Shown one piece after another: positions 33,319 to 45,042 of a stretch of DNA of 64,000 nucleotides (positions are counted from its first letter, which is position 1; each line of letters begins with the position of its first letter). The translations under genes were made by a program, and so were the position numbers. The notes below the pieces were generated by a model. The model made no database searches and was not told the origin of the DNA. It worked only from the letters and a program-made list of their open reading frames with translations. The DNA comes from Corylus avellana (Eukaryota > Streptophyta > Magnoliopsida > Fagales > Betulaceae): positions 15,229,577-15,293,576 of the forward strand of contig NC_081542.1 in assembly GCF_901000735.1 (NCBI RefSeq). Reading direction: 5' to 3'.

Positions 33319-36049
33319 ATGTCACACAAAGCCCTGGATTCGCGGCACTCCATAGAATCGTGTACACTTCAGCTCCACACTTGGAGACCCTTCCAGCGCC
33401 AACCCAAAACCCTAGACCCCTCTGACTCAAAGCCCTACCACTACCACTCCTCCACCAATGGGATCCACACCAAGCGCCCCTGCCTCTCCGACCGTGCAAC
33501 CTCGTTTTCCCTCGCCGACGCTGCCGCCATCGACATGTCCAAGCTCACCCTCATCGACGACGACCGGCCCAGACACTACCACCGGGGCAGCTTCAGTTTG
33601 ATCGTCAGGAAACGGCGTCGCCGCGGGTCGAGATCGGTGTCCGGTCGGAGCAGCGACCGGAGCTGTACTCGCCGGTGCTGCTCGGTGGGAGCGTCGGCGG
33701 CGTACGGGACGTGCTCGGATCTTCCGGTGACGGACTCGAGCGGAGAGCTGTTCGTGAATGGGGACGCGAATTGGGCTTCGGATGTGAGCGAGGCGAGGAA
33801 TTCGAGGAGGGAGAGGGATGGAGGAGGAGGAGGGAGCGGAGAGAAGGACGGTTCGGGAAATGGGTTTGGGCCAATTGGGGGTTTTGATGCTCAGGGGAAC
33901 GAGTCCGGTTACGGGAGCGAACCCGGGTACCGCGGGGACGCTGAGTTCGGATATGGGGATGAGCTTGACGAGGAGGAGGATGATGCTAGATTGTTGTTTT
34001 GGGGCGAGCAATTTGGAGGTACAAAGTTTTGTGGATCATTCATTTTCGTTTTATATATTTTCATTATTCTGAATTTTTGATGTATACATTGAATTTATTT
34101 CGTCGTTTTTCTTATATAAAGTTTCTGAATGTGGCAATTCAGGACCATTTAGAGAAATGTATTATAACGAAGTGGGTTCTAGGGAGGTTAGTTTAGAGGT
34201 AGTAGCAATTGTGGTGTTGTTGGTATCATAGCTTGTTGGGATTCAGACATGCTGAAAGCACTTTTTTAGTTTTTTTATAGCACTACTATGGGTAGAATTG
34301 GATGATGGATTTGATAAAACTTGTTTGGTATATATTAATTAGTGGTGTACTCTGGAAGAATCTTACTCATTTTTTGGCATCTCTGGCTAAGTTTCATTTG
34401 GTTTGAGGAAAGTGATACAATATTTGAATGACACGGATTGAATATTGTAAGAAGAAAGCCTGTGGGTGAAAGAAAGTGCAGCAAATTTTTTTAGTTTGCC
34501 AATAATTATCCTGGGAATTTAAATTCCTATTCCCTAATTGTTGGAAGGGCAACAATCTACATGTAGGATCAAATACTCTTTTTATGCTCCATTTCAATTT
34601 TGGAGCTTAATAGAGATTCTGGCCCGTATGTCATGTGGGTCAATAGGAATCTTGTAACTCATTCCACCTTTCACTTTGTTTTGTGCAGCTGCCTGGAGCA
34701 ACTAGGATATGCCTCCCATTCTGAGAGGGATAAGTAACATAATTCACCTTGTGGAAAATATGCAGAACGATCATTATAGATTTTCTCGTAGTGGATTTGG
34801 GCATTGTTGACAGTCATCAGTTCTGTGTGTTTCAGGAAGTTGCTGCTGGTTGGTAGAACTTTTTCTTTGATATATAAAAATGATATTATCTTTAGTTTGG
34901 GTGTTTTGGGAGAGGGGATGTTATTCTTTACATTAATTGCAGCCTTCAGATGTTTGGGACATTTTGACTTCACATTTCTAAATTTTCAATATTAGGTGCA
35001 TTGTGCATTGATGCCTTAATTCTCCATGCTGGTCTTAGTTTTAGTACACACATCATCCGCAAAAGTTTGACATGGAAGTTTAGTTGCAGCATCTTGGTTG
35101 GGTGTCCAGAGCCTAACTTAGCATGGTTGGACAAAAATTGAGGGAATGAAAGAAATCATGCTTTTTGTTTGATACAAATGAGGGAATCAGCATATAACAG
35201 TAATAGTAGTGGCAGTTCTACTGTGATATGGTTGGATTTAGTTTGTGGTGTGGCAGAGGTGGCAATGACAAAGCTTAGATTTTAATGGAATACAAATTAG
35301 AGAGTCCATATTTCATTTAAAGTGACTATTTCATCCAAATATTGTTTGATAATCAGAAGCCGTTTTCTGATCATATTATTGTCACCGGAAGATGCTTTTA
35401 CTAGAGGAATTAACATAAGGGGCATGTGGTGGGAATTAAGAGCGCTAGATCACCTTAAAGTAGTATAGGTTTAATTGGAGAAATGAGGGTGTATGTGGAG
35501 CTTCTGGACACCTTCCAATAGTTGTATATCTTTATAAACTTTGGATGTTGCTTTATCACACACTTTGTTTCCATTGTCTGTGCCGTGTTCTTGTCCTTGT
35601 CAAGTCGTGAATTGTTATAATTTGAGGTATGGGAGATCAATTAGAAAGAAAATCACAAAACCAAGTGGACAAATTAAATAAGATATGCAAACGATTTAAG
35701 TGGGGAATGGCTATATATCTTTTGAAAATGGGGAATAGTGCACAAATTTGAAAACGAAGAGGATAAAATAATTGAAAGAATGTTAGTTCACTTGTAATCT
35801 TAGCCTTATGTGTTACTCTATTATTTATTTATCCCGGGGTTTCACGAGAAGTTTACATTTTGTTCTTCAAGCATTTGTTTTGTTTGATTTGTTTGATTCA
35901 AGCTCAATATGCTTACATGTCCCTTTCTTGTACCAGAGACGGATTCTAAAACGGAGATGGTCGGTGAGAACACATTCTCAGATCAAAAAACCCATTACAG
36001 ATGCAGGCGCAAGAAACATGATTGCAGAATGGTGGATTCACTGAGGTAA
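33319..36049 (+). CDS. Uncharacterised plant protein, Arg/Ser-, Gly- and acid-rich
   Basis: Two exons, 33319-34018 and 35937-36049, give 270 residues in phase; the start is the first ATG in the open frame (MSHKALDSRHS). I do not recognise a named family. Visible parts: a basic KRRRRGSRS cluster near residue 95-105, followed by SVSGRSSDRS; a Cys pair (RRCC); a Gly/Ser-rich stretch; the acidic DELDEEEDDARLLFWGEQFG near 215-234; and a short Cys/Arg/Lys-rich C-terminus (YRCRRKKHDCRMVDSLR). The basic cluster could be a nuclear localisation signal; that is inference. No membrane segment or signal peptide is seen. The 1.9-kb intron has GT-AG ends. The stop codon overlaps a possible donor (CTGAG before GTAAC), so a longer isoform with a further exon cannot be excluded. 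First-exon GC content is much higher than the surroundings. Confidence 0.72.
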
Positions 36050-37415
36050 CAAAATATGTCGGTATACAACGAATTCCTTTTTTTTTCAGCCAGTTCTTGG
36101 CTTCCCGTAAGGAAGGTTTGTTAATTGTTGGGTTCTGGATTGCCCAACCGGTACTTCAAAAAGGGATTATAATATCTTCATCCTACTTTACTGCCTATCA
36201 TCCTGACAATGTCAGCAGTTGGATCCAAATGTTGTATAACATGCAGCACTCTGTCGGTCATGCTTAAGGGATTTAAGGATGTGGATTAGGTTCTTGTGCT
36301 TTATAATAGCATATAATGCTGTAACAAATACAAGCAAAACTCTGTTTTTATTCATGTACTTATTTTGTAATTGAGTTCCTGCCAGAAGCTGTTGTATCAA
36401 TATTTATCATTTTTTAACTAATCTCTCTATATATATATATGCTATTAAAAAAACATTTATCATTTTTTTTTTTTTTTTTGGTTGAAGAAGTGTTTTGATG
36501 TAACATTGGGGGAAAAATTGTTTGTGTATGAGTTGTTTATTAATGTATTTGTCTTGTGAACAAAATCTAAAGGTAGAAAACAAAAATATAAACATTATAC
36601 AAATTACTCTATTGACAGATCCATTGGTTTTGAAAATGCGTTTCACTTCAAAGAAGACAACCAATCGGAAAGATATCACCGGAGTATAGCTATCTTGGTC
36701 TGTCGGCAGTAGCTGGGTTTTGTGATGTTTTTAATGCACTTTTTGAAGCTGGGTTGGAACAACGTGTTTGTTTTCTCTGTAGGCAACTGTTCTGCGTGTA
36801 GATTGTGAATTTTTGAACCTGATAGGAGATACGGGAAGAAAATGTTGGTTGAATGGTAGGCATCACCTAATATATCAAACCCCAAAGGAAACCAAAAAAA
36901 AAAAAGCAAAAAGAAAGGGGATAGATATTGATTATTTTTTGTGGTTTGTATTAAGGTTGGCAATTTTTAACACGACTTATAAATTTGACATAAAATTAGT
37001 GGGTTAGGGTTGAGGCGTCTGGCTCGTTCAATTAAATGGGTCGAGTTATGGTTGAACTATATAATTTTATACTCATGCCTTGACAAGCAAAATTTAGGGC
37101 TGAAAATGTTTAGTATTACCCGTAAACCTAACATGCTAATGCTATCATGAAATTAGTAGTTTAAAGTTGAGGAGCAAGTTGATAGGAGATTATTCCAATT
37201 TGAGAAACTGTTAGAATATTACATAAATATGAGGTCTCTAGAACTTAATTGGAAATATGCAAGTATTGATCAAACAATCAATCAAAGAAATGAGAAAATG
37301 TTTACTACTAAATCTAAATCAACATGGTAGAATTAAATTACAAATACCCAAAGTCGAAAATAACAAAAAAAGAAAAACAAAGTGTGTACAGAAAAAAAGA
37401 AACCCAACAACCCTG
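36050..37415. other. Intergenic / 3' UTR, no further gene seen
   Basis: The left part is probably the 3' UTR of the preceding gene. Poly(T) at about 36462-36479 and short AT repeats near 36428-36440; no domain-bearing frame. Confidence 0.5.
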
Positions 37416-37796
37416 TCCCTGTGCCGTTTGCAAGGTTATTTAATATATATATATATATATATATATTCTCTGACTCACGCCGTTAGCACTAGAGATGGAA
37501 AACTGTGCCGTTTGCCAAACTTGCAAGAGGCAAGAGGCTTCGCCGGAGCCGGAGTGTCTACCGGTGATGCCTAATATTTTCATCCATTGAACATTTAATT
37601 ATGTAGGGAACATGCAGAAACCACGGAGAGTCAGAGACGAAGCTGTTTGAATCAGGTTCAATGCCAAAGAGCTTCTCTGGAAGATAACGGCGTGAGTCAG
37701 AGAATATATATTATATTTTTATTATTTATTAAATAAGGCAAAGAGCAAAACGGCACAGTTTTGCTTGGACTGTTATGCAAAACTGTGCCGTTTTGC
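37416..37796. repeat. Complex inverted repeat upstream of the MZM1-like gene
   Basis: Left arm: CTGTGCCGTTT at 37421, then an (AT)n tract (37441-37466), then TTCTCTGACTCACGCCGTTA. The right arm repeats these in inverse order: TAACGGCGTGAGTCAGAGAA at about 37686-37706, an AT-rich block, then AAACGGCACAG. Inside its right end is a perfect hairpin: GCAAAACGGCACAGTTTTGC (37745-37764), a 12-base loop, and its complement at 37777-37796. CTGTGCCGTTT occurs four times in the block. It looks like a foldback element placed 68 bp upstream of the start codon, so the hairpin is in the promoter or 5' UTR. Confidence 0.8.
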
Positions 37797-37863
37797 ATAA
37801 CAGCTTTAGCTTATATCCATCCCTAACGTTGCAAAGGCCAGAGCGAGAGAGAGAGAGAGAGAG

Positions 37864-39262
37864 ATGGCGAGAGTAGAAGCCCTGAGCGCGTACAGAGCGC
37901 TGCTGAGAGCGACTCGGAAAACCTTCGCCGGAGACTCACAGATGCTGACAGGTTCGGCCGCCGAGGTCCGAAAAAATTTCGAGGACAATCGGCAAGTAAC
38001 CTCCGAGGCCGAGATCCGGAGGCTCCTCGACGAGGCACGTGAGGCCACCCATTTCATCGCCAACATGATCGTCCAGGCCAAGCTCAACTCTAGCGGCGGT
38101 TACCGTAAACCAACTTTCCCTATTCAAAATATCGTTTACCATTTTCCAAAGTTATTATTAAATGGAGATTTTATGTATTTTTCTTCTTGTGTCATGCATT
38201 CCTTGCACTTGTGAAATTGTTTGTGCGTGTTTAGCCTGATTTTTTTTTTTGTAATGATTTGATCAAATTTCAATTTCTGATACATTCAAATATATTGAAC
38301 TTCAACGGTTAGAACAGCCTAGGTTTTTTTGCGATCGAAAACCGAATTCTAGTGATGCCTGTCAAAAAATTCTGAAATTCATGGCCCAAAATTTATCCCA
38401 ATTTTCACAGATGAAACTGAAAAATCGCGAAAAAGGTGCATATTGTGGATAAAAGCATGAATCCGTTGAATTCGATGAACTTTTGATATTTAACAATGAA
38501 AACCTGGCATGGAAATATGAGAAGCAATGAATGTTCTGGCAAAAAAAAAAAAGGTATTTCCTTTGTTTCTTTTTTAGGCAAAAAAATACTTGGAGTACTA
38601 CAACTTTTATTATAAACCCTTACAAACTCACCACACAATTTACATTTTATGAAAATGAGTGTCATGTGGATTGTCGTTTAACAATTTATATTTTAGTGAC
38701 CTACGTGGTAAGCGTCACATTAACTATTAAGTGAGTTTATAAATCTGGTAAGTGTTATATGAATTCCCACGTGATAGTCCACATTTTCGGCTAACGTGGC
38801 AAGTGTGTTACATGGAGTATTACGTCAGTTTGTAAAGAACTTGTAATAAAAGTTGCAATAACTTTAACAACACTGTTTGAGAAACTAGTTCCAAAATCTT
38901 CATTATTATTGTAGTCAATTAGATGGCCTTAGATAGGACCTAAACTTAATTACATGGCATATATGACTGCCTTAATTTCATCATCACACTTTCATGTTTA
39001 GAGAAGGTTTTTGGTGATTTCTGTGATTTTGCTTGTTGCATGTATTGTTCCAGTGTTTGTATCCTCCTGATTGCAAGATGTGGTAGCCCGAATTCTATCT
39101 GTTAACTACATGTACTATTTAATAACTTGGTAGACGATTATATAAGAATTTGACCCCTTTTTTTATATGCCAATTTGGATTGCTGCAGAAATGAAGCCCA
39201 ACAAAGAGCATGCAGGAGCAACACTTGAGATTCCTTCTGAAGACATTCTTAAGACCGTCTAG
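37864..39262 (+). CDS. MZM1: MZM1/LYRM7-like mitochondrial LYR-motif protein
   Basis: Exon 1 (37864-38104) and exon 2 (39189-39262) give 104 residues. The start is the first ATG after a (GA)n leader. Residues 6-12 ([10 protein letters not shown]) form the LYR-type motif, here AYR instead of LYR, followed by the Phe of FAGDSQ and a helical bundle rich in R/K and E. The conserved ending [15 protein letters not shown] is that of plant MZM1. Family members bind the Rieske iron-sulfur protein in the matrix and assist complex III assembly; plant MZM1 is annotated as mitochondrial zinc maintenance protein. No long presequence is seen, as is usual for LYR proteins. The donor (TTACC before GTAAAC) is weak but the phase and family fit. 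It is convergent with PPAN; stop codons lie about 720 bp apart. Confidence 0.88.
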
Positions 39263-39979
39263 GAGTAATTGTGGAGTTTAATGCCATGTTTTTTGGACAA
39301 TCTTTGCCTCAAATATGAGCTTTTTGTCGATGATCGAGTATTTTTTCCTCAGTATTTTTCCTCATTAGTGTTCTTGAGGGACTCGCTCAAATATTTTATT
39401 TGTTTTGGGAATAATTTTCTATGAGCTCCCTTTGGTTGTTGCTGAGACTTTTGTAGTAGTAAGCTTTCGTCTAGAAGCATTTCCCCTGAAGGGTCATGTA
39501 CTGTAGGTTGTATATCGTATACATTTTTGCTCACATTTCTGGGAAAAGTTGAATGCAACTCTTAAGCAGTCCCAGTTTTAGATTATCAAAATTGTGGTTA
39601 AAGTCTTTAGGCAGTCCTTTTTGGTTTATGGTTTTTGCATTTGCTGTAGGGCAATGGCATGCCTTTTATTGCATGCATGGTGTTCTTATTTAAAAGTGAA
39701 AGGAAAAACTAAAGAGATACAGAAAACATCAAGGCAATTAAAACCCAGAAATCCTCTTGTTGAACCCGAAATAATGTTTCTTTTTTACTTCAAAAAAACA
39801 AAACAAGAACATAATATTTATGATTATAGGCAACAGTGCCAAGGAGGCTCTCTCTCTCTACAATTAGCACTCGGTGGAGTTTCCCTATAGATATAGGTAC
39901 AGAATTTCCCTCGTGAGCAAGTGAGGCTTCAAAAATACCAAAAAGTACCCCCCACTTCAGTTTCCAACTTGGGCAGCAA

Positions 39980-42900
39980 CTAGTCCACCTCATCATCTTC
40001 CTGATCTTCATCCATGTCTTCCTTGTCTTCATCCGCATCCTCATTTTCAGGATCTGTCCCATTGTCCTGCGTTTTCTTGCCCTCACCATTTCCTGAGAAT
40101 AACAAGGGGAGAAGGAGAATAAAAGTAAGTTCCTGATATAGGTTTAGTAGAAAATATATCAACTTTCAAGGAAGGGCACGGATCAAGAATAAGGAACAAA
40201 GGAAGAGTGAGTTATAACAGAAGTATTAAAACAATAATATTGATGACAAATCAAGATAAGGATAACAAACATGTTGTAGAAATATGGAAAGGAAACAGGA
40301 TAAGACCAGAAAATGAGAGGAACAAACATCCGATAAAGATGATAAGGGGCCAATGATCACAAATCCTGGTTGATTATATAGGAAGATAAAGTTTAAAATG
40401 AAGAACATATGTGAATTGGCGAGAGATGAGAGATGAGATCAGGAAAGAAGCAATGCACTTAACAGGGGAAAATTAGGATTGGGCAGTCAGTTAGACCATG
40501 AATGAAGAGGATGTAATGAAATACTGGCTATGTAATATGGCAGCCAAGACAAATCAGATAGAATCCAAGAGTCCATTGAAGAACACCCAGTAACATCACT
40601 AGAAAATCTGAGCAGAATTGTGATTTATCTCATTTGAACATGGCTAGGAGCTATTTATGCGTCACAGACAAAATTTTACCGGCAATGCATCAAAAAAACT
40701 TAAGTACAGGTCACAGTACAAATGCGTTTAGAAAATGGGCGAGGTAAGGATCCAAAGCAGTACATTTAGTTTTGAAGGGGTTGCAATTTAGAGAGCTTAA
40801 GAGGGTTGAGGAAATGTTTCTGTGTTCATAAAGAATGTGTAGAAATCTTTTTTTTTTTTTTTTTGATAAGTAAGAATGGGTAGAAATCATTGATGTGAAG
40901 AAAAGCATTGCTGGTGGAATGGCCAGACTAGGTAATGGTAGAACTGCACAATTAAGTACATCATATGGCATTCTTGTAGTCGGTCACCCCTAGAATCATT
41001 AGTCAATTGAGTTGAGAGATGCTGTTTTCCGAATATGTTATAATGTTTCTTTCAACCATATAAATGATCACCTTGCTAGAGGAAAAAGAAAGCAACATGT
41101 TGCATGAGAGAAAATATACCATATGCGCTGAAGATGACCCCGCCGGAACACAATCCTTCCTCAATCTTGATGAGTTCAAGAGTCATTCTGGGTCCGATCT
41201 CTTGAAGTTTGACAGCACTTTTTGTTGAAGCCCGGTTTACTCTACCAAGATCACTAGACAGAGTCACGGTCGCTGCTTCTTCATCTGCTTCACTTTCTGA
41301 TCCATACCCAGCCCTTTAAAGCCACAAGGAAAACAAATATAAAACCAGAACAAATGGGTAAGATTAGTCAATCCAAACGGCAAACACATGGGACTACATA
41401 AATGCACATTTCTGTTCATTTTCCTCCCTTCTCTATCTTGTACTTGGTTATGAGTTTCTTATATTGATGTACATAAAAGAGGATGACTGAAGTTGACAAT
41501 TTACCTTAAAAAAAAAAAAAATTTGAAACTTCGAAGCCTTGCACTAATATATCATCAAACCACTGCTCTAATTGATTGAATCAATAAAAAAATTAATAAT
41601 AAAAAAAAAGAGCATAAATTTGACATTGAAAAGCCCTCATCTTTTTATTCATCCATATAGCTTGACGGTCCTACCTTTCTATATTCTCTAAATCCCAATT
41701 AAAAACATAAAAATATAATGATATGCATTACTATATATTAAAAGGAAAAACAATAAAAAAGGTGATTGGTCAGTAAATGTCCTTATTGGAAGAGTGACAC
41801 TTCTTAAATACACGCTCAAACCCAATATTACAAAGACTTTTTTGTTGTTGTTGTTGAGAGTGGGGGATTAGGTAGAAAAGTCAGATTGAGATCATTTTTA
41901 TGATATTCTTTCCGACAACTTTTAAATATCAAGTCTAACAATATAAAAGTATCACTTGTAGTGACCCATGATGAACTACCTGTAGACCTCAGGAAACACT
42001 TCACAGTGGATGGTAATATAACGCTCATTCCCAATACTGCATGCTAACATAATTTGCTTTAAGAAGACTAAAATAATAAGAAATACTCCTTACTTTGTGA
42101 TAAAGTCGCTCACGTCCTGAAGATTCCTTAAATCTGGGAATTGATGGTTCTGCACAAATTTTCTAACTCTACGGGAGACACCCACAGGCTGTAATCTTAT
42201 GGAATAATGCCGAAAATCGATAAGCTTTGTGTCCTTGTTATAATTAAGCAACACAATTCTCTGGCAAGAAGAAAGTTTGACCTGAAAAATTCACATTAAA
42301 ACAACATTAAGAGGGGATATAAGATCATGAGTCTTGCTGGTGCTGGCAATAAACTGAAATTTCTTTGAAACTCACGGTGTTTATATGAATGGCGGGAAAG
42401 ATGTTCTGAAACATTATGGTTGTGAGCTTTAGATGTTGATCACCAGTCCCAAAACCAGAAAGAACAATCTGCCAATAAAATATACAGAGATTAATATTGG
42501 CAAAGTTTAAGAAGAGAGACTATTTCACCATCTGCTTAAGTCAAATTACGCAATTGTATGGCTGCGGCCCTTTCCTCTTCTGAGAAACACATAAATTCAC
42601 TAGCATTAGCTAATAGAAGATATGTGTATTGTGTAAGGTACACACAAAGTTGGCTCGTACGAACAATTCATGAGTTCTGCTGCACTGAGATAGTACTACA
42701 GTTAACTTGTTATGTCTCATGCTAAAAGGCTAGTAATGATGTATAATACTACTGATCATTTCGTCAAAGATGAGACAGATGCAAATTCCCAAAGAGAGCT
42801 ATTTTAGCATTTTTCTTTACTTTCTCTAACTTTTAGCAAATCAAACAAATCATGAATTTGTGCTTTGTACGTGAGCTTGAGTGAGAATATAAAATTACCA

Positions 42901-44247
42901 AAGGAGAATTTTTGAAAAGATCTTGAGGACATCTAGGACGCAATTGAGATTGAGCAACATCAGTTGCCAATGAGTATTCTTGTATCTTAAATGTAAGAGT
43001 TGGGCCTTGTGGGGTCCTTCCAACCCTCAAGTAGGGTGAGGTTGCAGTTTTTGACAATATGAGGAAATGCGTTACACCCATAGGCCCAGCAACATTCAAA
43101 AAATCTTTGAGACTATTCCGTTTCTTCTCCTGCAATAATAATAATAATAAAATATCAGTTAACTAAAAAATTCTGTCATAAAATTAGGATATTACCCAAA
43201 AACAAAAAAACAAAAAAACAGCTCAACAACATTATGTCTGGCCATATAGACAAATCCACTTAGAAACTGCCGAGTACTTGCTTTTAATCTAATTTTAGCC
43301 TATTGTTGACACATTGCAGTGGCAATCACATTTATAAAAAAGAATTACCGGGGGAATCACAGTATGCAGAATTTAAGCTGTCCACAGTTATGCTCAATAA
43401 TTTGCCTATGATCTATATTGCTTAATTGAGTTCCTTATATAAAATCGCAAGTATTTATTACAACAAACCCGCCATTTATAAATTGCATAAGCTTCCAACT
43501 CACAATTTACATTAGTCTGAAACTGAAGTAAAGAACTCCTCTTGAAAAGCATTACACGATGACCCCAAAAACCTTTCAGTTGCTTTTGTGAGGTTAAGAT
43601 ATTTTTCGCTCTTAAAAATTCACACTCATGTGATGCGTACTTCCATCAATATCATATTGCAACAGAGTTAAGCTTCAGGAGACAAAGAAACAGAAAGAGA
43701 GAGCAACACAGAGAACAAATAATCTTTACCTTAAGATTGAGAGCAGTATAGGGAAGCATCAACTTTCTCAAATCCATTTGAAGTTGCCTGAGAGGACCAG
43801 GCAACTTCCCTCTCGCAAACACAAAGCTCTTTGGAATCTTATCGCCTGTGATATGGTCCACAGTAGGTTGCTTCTTCTTCAATACCGGCTTCACAAACAC
43901 CTTCTTCTTCTGTTTAATTCAAATAACAGCAAAAACAATCACGCAAACCTGTAAACACTCATAAAAACTAGAACCCCGTTTGGTTGCTCAGAAAATGGAA
44001 GAAACAAATTAGTTATAGAAAACCCAAGTAAACAAAACACCGAAATCAAAACGTACTACAGTTATTTGACTTAGCCTCTCACGCTACAATTTGTTCCTAC
44101 CTCCAGATTATACCACATATATACCATAAGACCCCGCAATTCATTTTCTTTTCCTTTTCTTCCATTTTCTCCGCAACCAAACAGCTGGGAAAGTTAAGAA
44201 AAACTAAAACATGACAAGATTTTGCTTACATTTCGGAACCGAGCCAT
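39980..44247 (-). CDS. PPAN: Peter Pan-like (PPAN/SSF1) Brix-domain protein
   Basis: Seven exons read leftward: 44230-44247, 43730-43909, 42899-43129, 42376-42468, 42094-42281, 41120-41313 and 39980-40092; 338 residues, close to the plant family (about 345). The short first exon encodes MARFRN only. Features: a basic N-terminus (KKKVFVKPVLKKK); the Brix domain from about residue 30 to 290 with the signature LPGPLRQLQMDLRKLMLP and MGVTHFLILS; a segment near 175-215 (VKLSSCQRIVLLNYNKDTKLIDFRHYSI) typical of PPAN; and an acidic tail (EDADEDKEDMDEDQEDDEVD). SSF1/PPAN acts in the nucleolus in 60S subunit maturation and pre-rRNA processing. A 5' UTR intron (44301-44538) precedes the start. Intron 1 (43910-44229) contains a foldback sequence. 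Confidence 0.94.
40848..40871 (-). mobile_element. Poly(T) retroposition scar in PPAN intron 6
   Basis: A 24-bp T-rich insert ending GATAAGT lies between 17-bp direct repeats AAGAATGTGTAGAAATC (40831-40847) and AAGAATGGGTAGAAATC (40872-40888). It looks like a tail-only retroposition in minus orientation. Confidence 0.6.
43974..44189. repeat. Foldback with CGTTTGGTTGCnnAGAAAATGG arms in PPAN intron 1
   Basis: The left arm reads CGTTTGGTTGCTCAGAAAAT (43978-43997) and continues GGAAGAAA. The reverse of the right arm reads TGTTTGGTTGCGGAGAAAAT and continues GGAAGAAA. The arms enclose about 140 bp. The word is also met singly in first introns of other plant genes, so it may be a MITE or a paired intron motif. 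Confidence 0.55.
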
Positions 44248-44538
44248 GGCTTCCAAGAATCTTGAATTTCAGAGCTTTCTGATCAAATAACTTCTATAGC
44301 CTAAAAAAAAAAATAAAGCAAACATTTAGCATAACCCAAAATATATAAATTCTTCCTCAACTTACATAAATCAAGAACAGTTACTAGAACAAAAGCTATG
44401 GTTTTTGACGAGCCAGCTAACGCTAATTTCAGAATTCTAGGACTTCAATTCAAAACAATATGAATTATATATCAGAATCAAAATTAGTATAGAAATTAAA
44501 CAAAAAGGAACAAAAATGAGAAGAATACGAGGGAATTA

Positions 44539-44660
44539 CCGGGTTTTTTTTTTGTGGTTCTTCAATCTGCTAGTGTCTTAGGGTTTAGGGTTTTGTCAAT
44601 TTGGGCCGGGCTGAACCAAAAATAAGAGCCCAAGTTTGGCCCACTACCTGAAAATAGCTG
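44539..44660 (-). promoter_or_regulatory. PPAN leader/promoter with double telo-box and site II motifs
   Basis: On the coding strand 44577-44593 reads AAAACCCTAAACCCTAA, two overlapping telo-boxes. Just upstream are site II-type motifs: GGCCCA at the complement of 44601-44606, TGGGCT at the complement of 44626-44631 and TGGGCC at the complement of 44637-44642. Telo-box plus site II is the known signature of plant ribosomal-protein and ribosome-biogenesis promoters, which fits PPAN. Confidence 0.72.
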
Positions 44661-44752
44661 GTCACTAGTCTCAAATGTATGGGCGGTTAAGGACAAAGTT
44701 TAGCTTTAAGCTGGGCTGAAGAAATGTTTTTCAGTGTAGCTTCTTTGTTTTG

Positions 44753-45042
44753 AGTTAATCTCCTTAAACTATCCCTCCAATAACAATTACCCCATAAACT
44801 ATCAATTACGACAATTTACTCCCCAAACTACCAAAACAATGACAATGTACCCTCAGTGCTAGCAAAATGATAAAATTACCCTTATATAATTTTCAATAAA
44901 ACAAAAATACCCTAACAATTTTGAAAAAAAAAAAAAATAGTATTTTTGTTTTTATTTTAGGAAGGTTAATTTTCGTCATTTTTTAAAAATCTGGAGTACA
45001 TTGTTATTATTTTGGTAGTTTGAGAGAGTTAAGTGGAATTTA
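44753..45042. mobile_element. Foldback MITE, family 2 copy 1
   Basis: Left part CAATTTACTCCCCAAACTAC followed by CAAAACAATGACAATGTACC; right part holds the inverse (GGAGTACATTGTTATTATTTTGG). It is related to 45814-46186 and 58655-58795. Borders are approximate; an (AT)n tract follows at 45043-45070. Confidence 0.6.

Noticed and set aside
33427..34011. Minus-strand frame of 194 codons
   Set aside because: It is the shadow of the G/C-rich first exon of the uncharacterised gene.
39594..39890. Plus-strand frame between MZM1 and PPAN
   Set aside because: Low codon quality, lies in the 3' regions of two convergent genes, no domain.
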